64,000 nucleotides of DNA from Lysobacter sp. TY2-98 (GCF_003367355.1 NZ_CP031413.1:558001-622000); one strand, 5' to 3'. Positions 1 through 8,542 are shown, counted from the first letter of the stretch. Notes: a model not told the origin generated them from the sequence alone. Numbers and translations are program-made.

Positions 1-2
1 GT

Positions 3-1184
3 CTCGCCTCGGGCAACGCGAACGTCATCCCGCTCGACACGTTCCACCTGTTGAGCGAAGTGATCGCCAACCCGGCGCAGTTCGGCATCACCAACACGAC
101 GGGCACGGCGTGCCAGCCGCAGATCACCGCGCAGTCGCTGACCTGCAACCCGACGACCTACGTCAACGTCAACGCGCCGTACACCTACCTGTTCGCCGAC
201 GGCGTGCATCCGTCGCTGGCCGGCCACCAGATCATGGGCAACTACGCGGTCTCGATCCTCGAGGCGCCGCGCCAGATCCAGCTGCTCACGCACACCACGT
301 CGGTCATCAACCGGTCGCGCGCCGAGATCGTCGGTGGCGAGGCGATGGCGCGTTCGATGGTCGAGGGCGACGCGATGCACTGGTGGGTCAACGCCCGCGG
401 TGACTTCCAGCGCTATGGCAAGGGCGATGTGTACGACGGTCAGGGCCCGTCGCTGACCGGCGGCGTGGACTGGAAGTCGGGCAACCTCGTGTACGGCGCG
501 TTCGGCGGCTTCGGTCGCTCGTCATTCGATTGGGGCCAGCGCGGCGGCGAGTTCGACCAGCACGACGCGACCCTCGGCGGCTACGTCGCCTGGCACAGCG
601 GCGCGGCCTGGGTCGACGGCCAGCTGAGCTACACCCGCACCAACTACGACACCGACCGCCACGTGCAGCTTGGCGTCGCCGAGCGCATCCACCGCGGCGG
701 CACGAACGGCAACACGCTGACGATCGGCGCCGAGGGCGGCTGGGAGTTCGGTACCGGCGCGTTCAAGCACGGTCCGGTGGTCGGCGTGCTCTCGCAGCAC
801 ATCGACATCGATGGCTTCGCGGAAGACCAGCCCAAGCTGTCGACCTCGCTGGCGTATCCCGACCAGTCGTTCGACTCGCTGATCGGCAAGCTGGGCTGGC
901 AGGCGCACTACGACGGCGGCGCAGTGACGCCGTACGCCCGTCTGACCGTGGACAAGGAATTCGAGGATCAGCCGGAGCAGGCGTTCGCGCGCTCGCAGTC
1001 GCTGGGCACCACGGGTGACTACGCGGTCCCGGGCGTCGAGCTCGACGACACCTACTCGACGCTGACCTTCGGCGTGCGCACCAAGATGTTCGGCCTCGAC
1101 ACCAACGTCGGTAGCAGCCTCACCGCGATGCAGAAGGGCGGCAACGACGCCTCGGTGTTCCTGACCGTCGGCGGCGGGTTCTGA
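3..1184 (+). CDS. GDSL esterase autotransporter, C-terminal part (5' end outside window)
   Basis: The reading frame is open from the window edge, so only the C-terminal ~393 residues are visible and the true start lies upstream. The first ~75 residues are the end of a GDSL/SGNH hydrolase passenger: FADGVHPSLAGHQ is block V, carrying the catalytic Asp and His. The rest (about 250 residues, from WWVNARGDFQRYGKG on) is an autotransporter beta-barrel with alternating strands and a terminal Phe (TVGGGF). This is the EstA/ApeE type, an outer-membrane-anchored esterase that exposes the lipase domain outside the cell. An internal TTG at 51 is not the start because it would cut the hydrolase domain. 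The substrate cannot be told from this fragment. Confidence 0.88.
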   Translation, partial: LASGNANVIPLDTFHLLSEVIANPAQFGITNTTGTACQPQITAQSLTCNPTTYVNVNAPYTYLFADGVHPSLAGHQIMGNYAVSILEAPRQIQLLTHTTSVINRSRAEIVGGEAMARSMVEGDAMHWWVNARGDFQRYGKGDVYDGQGPSLTGGVDWKSGNLVYGAFGGFGRSSFDWGQRGGEFDQHDATLGGYVAWHSGAAWVDGQLSYTRTNYDTDRHVQLGVAERIHRGGTNGNTLTIGAEGGWEFGTGAFKHGPVVGVLSQHIDIDGFAEDQPKLSTSLAYPDQSFDSLIGKLGWQAHYDGGAVTPYARLTVDKEFEDQPEQAFARSQSLGTTGDYAVPGVELDDTYSTLTFGVRTKMFGLDTNVGSSLTAMQKGGNDASVFLTVGGGF

Positions 1185-1201
1185 TCGACCGGCCGCGCGC
1201 G

Positions 1202-1231
1202 TTGCCAAGCGGCGCGCGCGCGGCCTAGACT
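1202..1231 (+). promoter_or_regulatory. Putative promoter of tRNA-Gly
   Basis: TTGCCA at 1202-1207 and TAGACT at 1226-1231 are separated by 18 nt, and the tRNA begins 10 nt after the -10 box. The spacer is almost pure GC. This is a sequence match only; no transcription start is known. Confidence 0.5.
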
Positions 1232-1240
1232 CTGCCCGCC

Positions 1241-1314
1241 GCGGGTGTAGTTCAATGGTAGAACTGCAGCTTCCCAAGCTGCTAGCGTGGGTTCGATTCC
1301 CATCACCCGCTCCA
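1241..1314 (+). tRNA. tRNA-Gly (anticodon CCC)
   Basis: The acceptor arms GCGGGTG and CACCCGC pair. The D-arm is TAGTTCAATGGTAGA. The anticodon stem GCAGC/GCTGC encloses the loop TTCCCAA, giving anticodon CCC. The T-arm loop GTTCGATTCC is standard, and CCA is encoded at 1312-1314. It decodes GGG. The layout closely matches gammaproteobacterial glyU-type genes. Confidence 0.97.
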
Positions 1315-1322
1315 CATTTTCG

Positions 1323-1355
1323 AAACGGCGACCCGTCACACTGGTCGCCGTTTTC
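1323..1355 (+). terminator. Rho-independent terminator after tRNA-Gly
   Basis: An 11-bp stem, AAACGGCGACC/GGTCGCCGTTT (1323-1333 with 1343-1353), is followed by a T-rich stretch. It begins 9 nt after the tRNA CCA end and separates the tRNA from rimB. Confidence 0.85.
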
Positions 1356-1375
1356 TTTTGCGCCAGGGGAATCCA

Positions 1376-1837
1376 TTGGACACCGCGTCGTCCCGTATCG
1401 TGGTCGGCTGGCGTGAGCGCGTGGCGTTGCCGGATCTCGGCCTCGCCGCACTCCGCGCGAAGATCGACACGGGCGCGCGCACGTCCGCGCTCCACGTCGA
1501 CGCGCAGTGGCGGTTCGAGCAGGATGGCGTCCCGTGGGTCGGCTTCCGCATCAGCCCCGGCGGACGTCAGGTCGTCGAGCTCGCTGCACCCGTGCACGAC
1601 GAGCGTACCGTGGTGGACTCCGGCGGCCACCGCACCACGCGCATCTTCCTGCGCACCCGCATGCGGCTCGCGGGCGTCGACTGCGACGTCGAGGTCAACC
1701 TCGCTCACCGTCACGGCATGCGGTTTCCGATGCTCGTCGGCCGGACCGCGCTCTCCGGAATTTTTACGGTCGATCCTTCACGATCCTTCCTGCACGGCCG
1801 CGCTCCGCGACGGTCCAAACTGCCGACGCCCCCATGA
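1376..1837 (+). CDS. rimB: RimB-like retropepsin-type protease (annotated as ATP-dependent zinc protease)
   Basis: This 153-residue protein belongs to the RimK-associated putative aspartic (retropepsin-fold) protease family. The signature [14 protein letters not shown] puts an Asp-Thr-Gly-Ala active-site loop at residues 31-34, and [10 protein letters not shown] is the second conserved block. TTG at 1376 is chosen as start because AGGGGA lies 5 nt upstream; an in-frame TTG at 1358 overlaps the tRNA terminator. Its stop overlaps the rimK start as ATGA (1834-1837), so the two are probably translationally coupled. In Pseudomonas the rimABK operon uses RimB together with RimK to modify and process ribosomal protein S6; a rimA gene is not visible here. 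Confidence 0.85.
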   Translation: MDTASSRIVVGWRERVALPDLGLAALRAKIDTGARTSALHVDAQWRFEQDGVPWVGFRISPGGRQVVELAAPVHDERTVVDSGGHRTTRIFLRTRMRLAGVDCDVEVNLAHRHGMRFPMLVGRTALSGIFTVDPSRSFLHGRAPRRSKLPTPP

Positions 1838-2742
1838 AACTCGCGATCCTCTCGCGCAACAGCTCGTTGTACTCCACGCGCCGGCTCGTCGAAGCCGCAC
1901 GCGAAGAAGGCCACACGGTCCGCGTGCTCGATCCGCTGCGCTGCTACATGCGCATCGCGTCGGAAGGCTTCGCCATGCACTACAAGGGCAAGCCGCTGAC
2001 CGGCTTCAATGCGGTGTTGCCGCGCATCGGTGCGTCGGTGACGCGATACGGCTCGGCGGTGCTCCGTCAGTTCGAGCTGATGGGCACGTACACGCCGAAT
2101 CCGTCCGACGCCATCCTGCGCGCGCGCGACAAGCTGCGCGCGCATCAGTTGCTCGCGGCGGAAGGCATCCGTATGCCGATCACCGTCTTCGGCGACAACC
2201 CGGATGACACGAGCGACCTTCTGAAGCTGCTGGGTCCGCCGCCGCACGTCATCAAGCTCACCGAGAGTTCGCAGGGCGCGGGCGTGATCCTCGCGGAGAA
2301 GCTGTCCGCATCGCGCGGCATCACGGAAGCGTTGCGTGGCCTTTACGCGAACTTCCTCGTGCAGGAATACATCGCCGAAGCGAAGGGCGCCGACCTGCGC
2401 TGCTTCGTCGTCGGCGACAAGGTCATCGCGGCGATGCGTCGCCAGGCGCCCGCCGGCGAGTTCCGGTCGAACCTGCATCGCGGCGGGACCGCGGTCGGGG
2501 TAAGGGCGTCGAAGGCAGAGGTCGAGGTCGCCGTCCGGGCGACCCAGGTGCTGGGCCTGGGGGTCGCCGGCGTCGACCTGATCCGTTCGGACCGGGGGCC
2601 GCTGGTCCTCGAGGTGAACGCCTCACCCGGCCTCGAGGGCATCGAGAATGCGTCGAAAAAGGACGTTGCCGGTGAAATCGTGCGCTTTGTTGCACAGGCG
2701 TGCCCGCCAAAAAAGGCGGCTCGAACCGCCCGTAAGAAATAA
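1834..2742 (+). CDS. rimK: Ribosomal protein S6--L-glutamate ligase RimK
   Basis: The 302-residue ATP-grasp ligase matches the length of E. coli RimK (300). It adds glutamates to the C-terminus of ribosomal protein S6 and is a post-translational ribosome modifier. Visible features are the N-terminal preATP-grasp domain (MKLAILSRN), the nucleotide-binding segment [17 protein letters not shown], and the Mg-binding tail [13 protein letters not shown] Lys/Arg-rich C-terminus ([12 protein letters not shown]) follows. The ATG at 1834 overlaps the rimB stop, and the operon ends at a strong terminator near 2900. A longer in-frame extension upstream overlaps rimB and is not coding. Confidence 0.95.
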   Translation: MKLAILSRNSSLYSTRRLVEAAREEGHTVRVLDPLRCYMRIASEGFAMHYKGKPLTGFNAVLPRIGASVTRYGSAVLRQFELMGTYTPNPSDAILRARDKLRAHQLLAAEGIRMPITVFGDNPDDTSDLLKLLGPPPHVIKLTESSQGAGVILAEKLSASRGITEALRGLYANFLVQEYIAEAKGADLRCFVVGDKVIAAMRRQAPAGEFRSNLHRGGTAVGVRASKAEVEVAVRATQVLGLGVAGVDLIRSDRGPLVLEVNASPGLEGIENASKKDVAGEIVRFVAQACPPKKAARTARKK

Positions 2743-3049
2743 CGAATTACTAACGAAAAAACCGGTATGTCCTTAACCATCGTTTAAGGGTTTCGGGCGT
2801 AGCGTGCCCCGACCGCAGCTCATCCCGGGGTGGCTCCTCGGCGGGCCGCGGTAATCGGGGTAACACCTTTTTGCCCGGGCGCTCGCGTCCGGGCACTTTT
2901 TTTGGTGCCGCTGGTCGGATGTGAAGACGAAGCATGAACAGCCGTCTGACAGAATCGAGACCATGCACACACGAACCCCCGATCCCCGCGCACACAACCC
3001 GCATCCGATGGTCGCGGGCGGTAGCCGGCTCCAGCCCCAGGAAACCTCC
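2743..3049. other. Intergenic region between rimK and the response regulator
   Basis: These 307 nt hold no convincing ORF. The first ~60 nt are AT-rich and contain an inverted repeat CCTTAA/TTAAGG (2771-2789). A second GC-rich repeat (CCCCG/CGGGG) lies at about 2810-2830, and the rimK terminator is at 2872-2903. The remainder presumably carries the response-regulator promoter, but no box stands out. Confidence 0.5.
2872..2903 (+). terminator. Rho-independent terminator of rimB-rimK
   Basis: Stem TGCCCGG/CCGGGCA (2872-2878 with 2889-2895) followed by C and seven Ts. It lies about 130 nt after the rimK stop, so the operon would have an unusually long 3' UTR. Confidence 0.85.
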
Positions 3050-3733
3050 ATGCGCATCCTTGTGATCGAGGACAACCCCGACATCGCGGCCAACCTCGGC
3101 GACTTCCTCGAGGACCGCGGCCACACCGTCGACTTCGCGGCGGACGGCATCACCGGCCTGCATCTCGCCGTCGTGCACGACTTCGACGCGATCGTGCTCG
3201 ACCTCAACCTGCCGGGCCTCGACGGCCTCGAGGTCTGCCGCAAGTTGCGCAACGAAGCGCGTAAGCAGACGCCGGTGCTGATGCTCACAGCGCGTGATTC
3301 GCTCGACAACAAACTCGCCGGTTTCGACTCCGGCGCGGACGACTACCTGATCAAGCCGTTCGCGCTCCAGGAAGTCGAAGTGCGCCTCGCGGCGCTGTCG
3401 CGTCGCGGCCGCGGCGTGCAGACGCGCGTGCTCAACGTTGCGGACCTGGAGTACAACCTCGACACGCTCGAGGTGCGTCGCCAGGGCAAGCTGCTGCAGC
3501 TCAACCCGACCGCGCTGAAGATCCTGCAGGCGCTGATGGAAGCGTCGCCGGCGGTGGTGACGCGTCAGGAGCTCGAGACGCGCGTCTGGGGCGAGGAGCT
3601 GCCGGATTCCGACTCGCTGCGCGTCCACATCCACGGCCTGCGTTCGGTCGTCGACAAGCCCTTCGGGAACCCGTTGATCCAGACCCGCCACGGCATCGGC
3701 TACCGCATCGCGGCGCCCGACGGCGGCGCCTGA
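3050..3733 (+). CDS. OmpR/PhoB-family response regulator
   Basis: The 227-residue protein has an N-terminal receiver domain with acidic pair E7/D8, phospho-acceptor D51 (AIVLDLNLPG) and the conserved Lys in DDYLIKPF. A C-terminal winged-helix Trans_Reg_C domain follows, ending HGIGYRIAAP. It should bind DNA when phosphorylated by the histidine kinase encoded 87 nt downstream. ATG 3050 is chosen because MRILVIEDN is the canonical receiver start and AGGAAA precedes it; an in-frame upstream extension is low-complexity. The target genes are not apparent. Confidence 0.92.
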   Translation: MRILVIEDNPDIAANLGDFLEDRGHTVDFAADGITGLHLAVVHDFDAIVLDLNLPGLDGLEVCRKLRNEARKQTPVLMLTARDSLDNKLAGFDSGADDYLIKPFALQEVEVRLAALSRRGRGVQTRVLNVADLEYNLDTLEVRRQGKLLQLNPTALKILQALMEASPAVVTRQELETRVWGEELPDSDSLRVHIHGLRSVVDKPFGNPLIQTRHGIGYRIAAPDGGA

Positions 3734-3820
3734 TCGGCTCGCATCCCCTGTGTCGCGCGGCCCTCGTGAGCGGCCGCGCGAACGCATAGACTGCGTCCAT
3801 CCCGCACGTCCCTGACGACC

Positions 3821-5146
3821 ATGGCGTCCGCCCCGGCCGAGACCCCGCGCGCCCGCACGCGCACCCGCTACCGCCGACGCCTGCGCAGCCGAATCATTCT
3901 CGGCTTCGTGTTGCTTGGTTTCGGCCTGACGGCGCTGTTTGCCGTATCGACACTCGCGCTCCGCGACCGTCTCGAAAGCCAGTTGGTTGAGCGCACGCTC
4001 ATGCTGGAAGCGAACAGCCTCGTTCAGCAGGTGGAAGCTGATCCTGCTGCGCCGAAGTACTTCCTTACTTTCGACGCGAAGACGTGGAGCGATCGCAAGG
4101 CTTATACCGTCGACCCGCACTATCGAGATCTAAGTCCCGGAATACATGATGTGCGGCAGCGCGCGCCCGATGGCACTCTGCGCGATTACAAGGTCGCTAT
4201 CAAGAAGGGACGCTTAGAGAATGGTGAGGCGTTTACGTCGCTTATCCGATACGACGTCACCGAAGCTGCGCAAACGGCAATCAAGCTGCGTCAAGGCGTC
4301 GTGTGGACCGTCTTGGCGTTCACCTTGCTGTCGTTTTTGCTCGGCTGGTGGTCGGCGTCGCGCGTGATGAGTCCCGTGCTCGAACTGGCGCGACGATTGA
4401 AGAAGTCGCGTGCGGGGCTCGACGAACCGTTGGCGAACGACTTCGCCGATGACGAAGTCGGCCAGCTGGCGGCCGCCCTTGATGAATACTCCGCGCGGCT
4501 CACGCACGTCGTGCAGCGCGACCGCGAGTTCAATGCGGACGTCAGCCATGAATTGCGCACGCCGCTCGCGGTGATTCGCGGAGCGATCGAATTGCTGCTC
4601 GCACGTCCGGATCTGGATGAAAAGACGCGCAATCGCATGCTGCGCATCCAGCGATCCGAGCAGCAATGCACCGACTTGATCGGCGCGTTGCTTCTGCTGT
4701 CGCGCAACGAACGGGGATCGGGCAGCACGGACGTCGCCAAGGTGTCCGAGCAGTTGCTCGATGCGCATCGCGCGCAGCTGGGCGGCAAGCCGGTGACGCT
4801 GCGCGTGGAAGGACAACGGGGATTGGTGGTCGACGCGCCCGAGTCGGCCGTCACCGTCGCACTCAACAACCTGATCGGTAACGCCGTGAAGTACACGTCG
4901 GAAGGCGAGGTGGTCGTGCGTCTGCAGCCGCTCGCCGTGGACGTGATCGATTCGGGGCCGGGGTTGAGTGCGGAAGACGCTGCGCGACTCTTCGAGCGCG
5001 GCTACCGCGGCACGCATGCCGGACATTCGCAGGGTGGCGGCATCGGCCTGTCGATCGTGCGGCGGCTCTGCGAGCTGTACGGGTGGAACGTGCAGGTGAA
5101 GCCGGGCGCCGAGCGGGGCGTGGTGGCGACGCTGACGTTCGGGTAA
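3821..5146 (+). CDS. Sensor histidine kinase, partner of the adjacent response regulator
   Basis: This 441-residue inner-membrane kinase has TM1 at about residues 24-46, a ~110-residue periplasmic sensor, TM2 at about 158-180 and a HAMP-like linker. The H-box VSHELRTPLAVIRG carries the phospho-acceptor His243. The HATPase domain shows the N-box (LNNLIGNAVKYT), G1 (DVIDSGPGL) and G2 (GGGIGLSIV). Immediate co-orientation with the OmpR-type regulator indicates a cognate pair. The sensor-encoding stretch (about 4000-4270) is visibly less GC-rich than its flanks and uses more A/T-ending codons. The signal sensed is unknown. A TAGACT box at 3787-3792 may be a -10 element. Confidence 0.92.
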   Translation: MASAPAETPRARTRTRYRRRLRSRIILGFVLLGFGLTALFAVSTLALRDRLESQLVERTLMLEANSLVQQVEADPAAPKYFLTFDAKTWSDRKAYTVDPHYRDLSPGIHDVRQRAPDGTLRDYKVAIKKGRLENGEAFTSLIRYDVTEAAQTAIKLRQGVVWTVLAFTLLSFLLGWWSASRVMSPVLELARRLKKSRAGLDEPLANDFADDEVGQLAAALDEYSARLTHVVQRDREFNADVSHELRTPLAVIRGAIELLLARPDLDEKTRNRMLRIQRSEQQCTDLIGALLLLSRNERGSGSTDVAKVSEQLLDAHRAQLGGKPVTLRVEGQRGLVVDAPESAVTVALNNLIGNAVKYTSEGEVVVRLQPLAVDVIDSGPGLSAEDAARLFERGYRGTHAGHSQGGGIGLSIVRRLCELYGWNVQVKPGAERGVVATLTFG

Positions 5147-5245
5147 TCGTTGCCGCGATGTCACGCGAGAGTGTCTTGCCTGTGCGCATCGAAGTGACAT
5201 GTGCCGTGCGACCGCTTGCCTCGTGAACGCGCGTTGCGCGCAAAT

Positions 5246-5274
5246 AAAAACCGGCGCTCGAGGCGCCGGTTTTT
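5246..5274. terminator. Bidirectional terminator between the histidine kinase and ilvE
   Basis: Stem CCGGCGC/GCGCCGG (5251-5257 with 5263-5269) is flanked by five As on the left and five Ts on the right, so it can work on both strands. It serves the two convergent genes. Confidence 0.88.
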
Positions 5275-5289
5275 CTCTGATGCCTTGGC

Positions 5290-6207
5290 TCAACCCTCGA
5301 GCGGTTCAAGCCAGCCGTAACGATCCGGCGTCGTCCCTTCGAACAGACCGAAGAACAGGTCCTGGATGCGCTTCGTGACCGGCCCCGGCTTGCCGGCGCC
5401 GACCTGGCGGCCGTCCACCGAACGGATGGGCGTGATCTCGGCCGCCGTGCCGCACATGAAGAGCTCGTCGCAGAGGTAGAGGTATTCGCGCGGGATGTCG
5501 CGCTCGATGACGGTGATGCCGGCCTCGCGGGCGAGCGTCATGATCGTGTTGCGCGTGATGCCGTTGAGCAGCGCCGCGCTGACCGGCGTGGTGTGCAGCG
5601 CGCCGTCGAACACGAGGAAGAGGTTCTCGCCGGCGCCTTCGCTGAGCAGGCCGGTCGAAGCGAGCGCGATGCCTTCGCCGAAGCCGAGCCGGCGCGCCTC
5701 GCGCGCGATCAGCTGGCCCGAAAGGTAATTGCCGCCGGCCTTGGCGCCCGCCGGGATCGTGTTCGGCGCGAAACGCTGCCAGCTGGAGACGCAGGCGTCG
5801 ATGCCCTGCTCGAGCACGCCTTCGCCCAGATACGGGCCCATGAACCACGAGGCGACGGAAACATCGACCGGCGTTTCCGCGGACAGACCGAAGCCGCCCA
5901 GGCCGCGATAGGCCAGGGGACGCAGGTAGGCGCGCGTCAGGCCGTTGCGCAGGATGACCTCACGGCAGGCTGCATTGATCTCGTCCAGCGAGTACGGCAG
6001 CTCCATGTCGTAGATGCGCGCGGACGCGAACAGACGACGGTTGTGATCCGTCAGACGGAAGATCGCCGGGCCGTTCGGCGTCTCGTAGCAGCGGATGCCC
6101 TCGAACACCGACGAGCCGTAATGCAGCGCATGCGACATCACGTGGGTGGTGGCGTCGGCCCACGGCTTGATCGCGCCGTTGTGCCAGATCCATTCGGGGT
6201 AATGCAT
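5290..6207 (-). CDS. ilvE: Branched-chain amino acid aminotransferase
   Basis: A class IV PLP aminotransferase catalysing the last step of Leu/Ile/Val synthesis. The 305 residues match E. coli IlvE along the length: HVMSHALHYGSSVFEGIRCY near the N-terminus, the PLP-lysine segment AKAGGNYLSGQ, SEGAGENLF, and GTAAEITPIRSVDG. The ATG at 6207 (MHYPEWIWHNG) fits the family N-terminus; a GTG at 6237 would add ten residues and cannot be excluded. The gene stands alone and converges on the two-component system. Confidence 0.96.
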   Translation of the reverse strand: MHYPEWIWHNGAIKPWADATTHVMSHALHYGSSVFEGIRCYETPNGPAIFRLTDHNRRLFASARIYDMELPYSLDEINAACREVILRNGLTRAYLRPLAYRGLGGFGLSAETPVDVSVASWFMGPYLGEGVLEQGIDACVSSWQRFAPNTIPAGAKAGGNYLSGQLIAREARRLGFGEGIALASTGLLSEGAGENLFLVFDGALHTTPVSAALLNGITRNTIMTLAREAGITVIERDIPREYLYLCDELFMCGTAAEITPIRSVDGRQVGAGKPGPVTKRIQDLFFGLFEGTTPDRYGWLEPLEG

Positions 6208-6264
6208 GCGCGCGAGTCCGGGGTAGGGAGACCGCACATTGTCCCATGAGGTGGAGCCCGGTCG

Positions 6265-6870
6265 TCAGTCGACCAGTGGAGCGGGAGCCGCAGGCGGGGC
6301 GTCCGCATCGGAACGCGTCGCGGGGCGACGGGCCCCCGGCTCGACGATCCACCAGCAATCCAGATACTTCCGCAGCCCGAAGACGGCGCGGATCGGTGTG
6401 CTCCCGCGCGCGGAGGTCTGCTCCAGGCGCAGCGCCACCGGCGGACGCGTGGGAACGGTGGTCGGGTAGGGCTCGTTGGGGTTGCCGGGCCAGACGGGCT
6501 GCAGATCTACCAGCGGCCGGTCGACCACCGCCTGCAGCCGGTCCATGAGCGCGTAACCCGCGCGCGTGCCGATGCCGTCCCAAAGGTAGACACCCGCCAG
6601 CCGGTTGACGTCGTGCGCCTCGACCGCCGACGTCACTTCGAAGGCCAGGTCGCGCAGGGTGCGCGGGCAGGCCGGTCGGTAGCTGCGCAGTTGCGGCGCG
6701 CCGCCTTCGGGCGCCGGCTTGGCCTTGCGTTCCTGCGCGCCGATCGCGTCGCAGCGCTGGTCGGTGTAGACCAGCGTGCCGTCCGCCAGGACGCAGTGGC
6801 GCACCTGCGCGAACCCGGTCAGCGGGGCCGTGCATAGGAGAAGGGTGATGAGGAGCAGGAGCCGTCGCAC
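6265..6870 (-). CDS. Secreted DUF4124-domain protein
   Basis: This 201-residue protein has a clear signal peptide (MRRLLLLITLLLCTAPLTGFAQ). A short DUF4124 motif follows (CVLADGTLVYTDQRCDAIG), the small domain found in many Xanthomonadaceae envelope proteins. The C-terminal part has two Cys and a proline-rich end but no recognised catalytic domain. It resembles its neighbour (6917-7555) in architecture: leader, DUF4124, then ADG/ACxRT and DVNRLA blocks. The pair is therefore probably an old tandem duplication. Function is unknown; periplasmic location is inferred. Confidence 0.8.
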   Translation of the reverse strand: MRRLLLLITLLLCTAPLTGFAQVRHCVLADGTLVYTDQRCDAIGAQERKAKPAPEGGAPQLRSYRPACPRTLRDLAFEVTSAVEAHDVNRLAGVYLWDGIGTRAGYALMDRLQAVVDRPLVDLQPVWPGNPNEPYPTTVPTRPPVALRLEQTSARGSTPIRAVFGLRKYLDCWWIVEPGARRPATRSDADAPPAAPAPLVD

Positions 6871-6916
6871 CCGCCAAGCCTAAGGCCGGCGCGGCGCGAC
6901 GTCGCCCCGTCGGCAA

Positions 6917-7555
6917 TCAGAACTTGACGAAGTAGCAGCCCGCGTAGCGCTCGACGTTCAGCTCGAGCATCTGCGGCGCGCTCTTGCCGACCAGCGAAAC
7001 CTGCAGGATGCCCGCGCGGCCGTCGCCGGTGTCGCGGTCGTTCGATGCGAGCTGCAGGCCGAAACCGATCTGCGCGTCGAAGTACTGCGTCGACATCACA
7101 CGCTCCTGCGTCAGCTGCTCGAGGTGCTTCATGACCGGCAGCGCCTGCTGCTTGGTCATGCCCGCCCACTGCCAGCTCTCGGCGAGACGGTTGACGTCGC
7201 GCATCGCCAGCGAACCCTGGATGTCCATCGCGAGCTGCGTCGGCGTGCGCGCACACCCGTCGGCGAGGGAGCGACGTCCCGTGTTGGCTGACGGTGCGAT
7301 CGCGTTGCTCTGGTTGACGTCGGCATACGCCTCGGGCTCGCGCGAGGCTTCGCTCATCAGGCGCATGCCGAGGTCCTGCGACATGGCCTCCGGATGCGCG
7401 CCGAACATCGCGCACGGCTTGTCGGTATAGACGGCCGTACCGTCAGGCGCGCGACACCGCTGAATGCCGGTGTACGCCGCCTGCACGTCCGGCGAAGCGG
7501 GCAGCGTCAGGCCGAGACCCAGCGCGATCGTCAACACGGACATCGGAACTTTCAT
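6917..7555 (-). CDS. Secreted DUF4124-domain protein, paralogue of the downstream gene
   Basis: This 212-residue protein has a signal peptide (MKVPMSVLTIALGLGLTL...) and a DUF4124 motif (CRAPDGTAVYTDKPCAMFG). The motif aligns with that of the adjacent protein, and both share CARTPTQLA/CPRTLRDLA and RDVNRLA/HDVNRLA segments. The C-terminus ends ERYAGCYFVKF. ATG 7555 is preferred over GTG 7564 because AGGTG lies upstream and the signal peptide begins cleanly. Function is unknown. Confidence 0.78.
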   Translation of the reverse strand: MKVPMSVLTIALGLGLTLPASPDVQAAYTGIQRCRAPDGTAVYTDKPCAMFGAHPEAMSQDLGMRLMSEASREPEAYADVNQSNAIAPSANTGRRSLADGCARTPTQLAMDIQGSLAMRDVNRLAESWQWAGMTKQQALPVMKHLEQLTQERVMSTQYFDAQIGFGLQLASNDRDTGDGRAGILQVSLVGKSAPQMLELNVERYAGCYFVKF

Positions 7556-7663
7556 GGCACGCACCTGCGAACTTCAGTGCGTGAAATGCTGGGAACGATC
7601 GCGTCAACGCGAAGTGTGACGAAGGCCCTTTAACTGAATCCGTCACGAACAAAACGCGCGCAT

Positions 7664-8485
7664 TTAGCGCATTTGCGCGAGAACGTTCAGAGTCGGTTTG
7701 GAGAGATTCAGCGTGTAGAAGTGCAGCGACGGTGCGCCGCCTTCGACCAAGCGGCGGCAGAGCTGCGCGACGACTTCCGCGCCGAATGCGCGGATGCTTT
7801 CCGCATCGTCGGCATACGCGAGCATGCGCTGCTCGATCCAGCGCGGGATTTCCGCACCGCAGAGTTCGGAGAAGCGGCGGATCTGGCTGAAGTTGGCGAT
7901 CGGCATGACACCGGGCACGACCGGGATGTCGATGCCGGCGCGACGCACGTCGTCGACGAAACGGAAATACGCGTCGGCGTTGTAGAAGTACTGCGTGATC
8001 GCGCCGTTCGCACCGGCGCGCACCTTGCCGATGAAGTTCTTCAGGTCGACCTGCGAGTCCCGCGCCTGCGGATGCATTTCCGGGTACGCCGCGACTTCGA
8101 CGTGGAAGTGATCGCCGGTTTCCTCGCGAATGAAGCGCACCAGCTCGTCGGCATAGCGCAGTTCGCCGGCGCTGACCATGCCGGAGGGCAGATCGCCACG
8201 CAGTGCGACCAGGCGTTTCGCGCCAAGGGCACGGTAGAGCTTGAGCAGACCGCGGATTTCTTCCCGCGAACCCCCCATGCACGTGATGTGAGGGACAGCC
8301 TCCAACCCACCGGTACGAAGCTTCTGGATGGTCTCCGGCGTGTGGCTGAGAGTGGACCCGCCAGCGCCGAACGTAACGCTGACGTACTCCGGACGGTGCC
8401 TCTTGAGCTTGGCGACCGTATTGTCGAACTGGGCCTGCTGCTCGGGCGTCTTCGGCGGATAGAACTCGAAGCTGACGGGAACCAT
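7664..8485 (-). CDS. metF: Methylenetetrahydrofolate reductase
   Basis: The 273-residue FAD enzyme reduces 5,10-methylene-THF to 5-methyl-THF, the methyl donor for homocysteine remethylation. It shows the MetF start VPVSFEFYPPKT, GAGGSTLSHT, PHITCMGGS, and LVALRGDLPSG. The flavin/substrate region includes ANGAITQYFYNADAYFRFVDD and VPGVMPI. It lies about 1.1 kb from ahcY on the same strand and is part of the methionine cluster. A perfect inverted repeat (8521-8542) and a TAGAAT -10-like box (complement of 8513-8518) lie just upstream. Confidence 0.96.
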   Translation of the reverse strand: MVPVSFEFYPPKTPEQQAQFDNTVAKLKRHRPEYVSVTFGAGGSTLSHTPETIQKLRTGGLEAVPHITCMGGSREEIRGLLKLYRALGAKRLVALRGDLPSGMVSAGELRYADELVRFIREETGDHFHVEVAAYPEMHPQARDSQVDLKNFIGKVRAGANGAITQYFYNADAYFRFVDDVRRAGIDIPVVPGVMPIANFSQIRRFSELCGAEIPRWIEQRMLAYADDAESIRAFGAEVVAQLCRRLVEGGAPSLHFYTLNLSKPTLNVLAQMR

Positions 8486-8512
8486 GGCGCGCCCACAAAG
8501 GAGATGGGCAGG

Positions 8513-8542
8513 ATTCTATCTTTCTATCGCGATGGATAGAAA
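8513..8542 (-). promoter_or_regulatory. metF promoter region with probable operator (perfect 8-bp inverted repeat)
   Basis: TTTCTATC (8521-8528) and GATAGAAA (8535-8542) form a perfect inverted repeat with a 6-nt spacer. On the minus strand it overlaps a TAGAAT -10-like box (8513-8518) located about 30 nt before the metF ATG. TTCTATC occurs a third time at 8514-8520. GGATAGAAA recurs upstream of metK (14360-14368) and TTCTATCGCG recurs at the ahcY promoter (about 11159-11168). A SahR/SamR-type ArsR-family repressor, known for methionine genes in Xanthomonadales, is a candidate binder; that assignment is inference. Confidence 0.6.
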
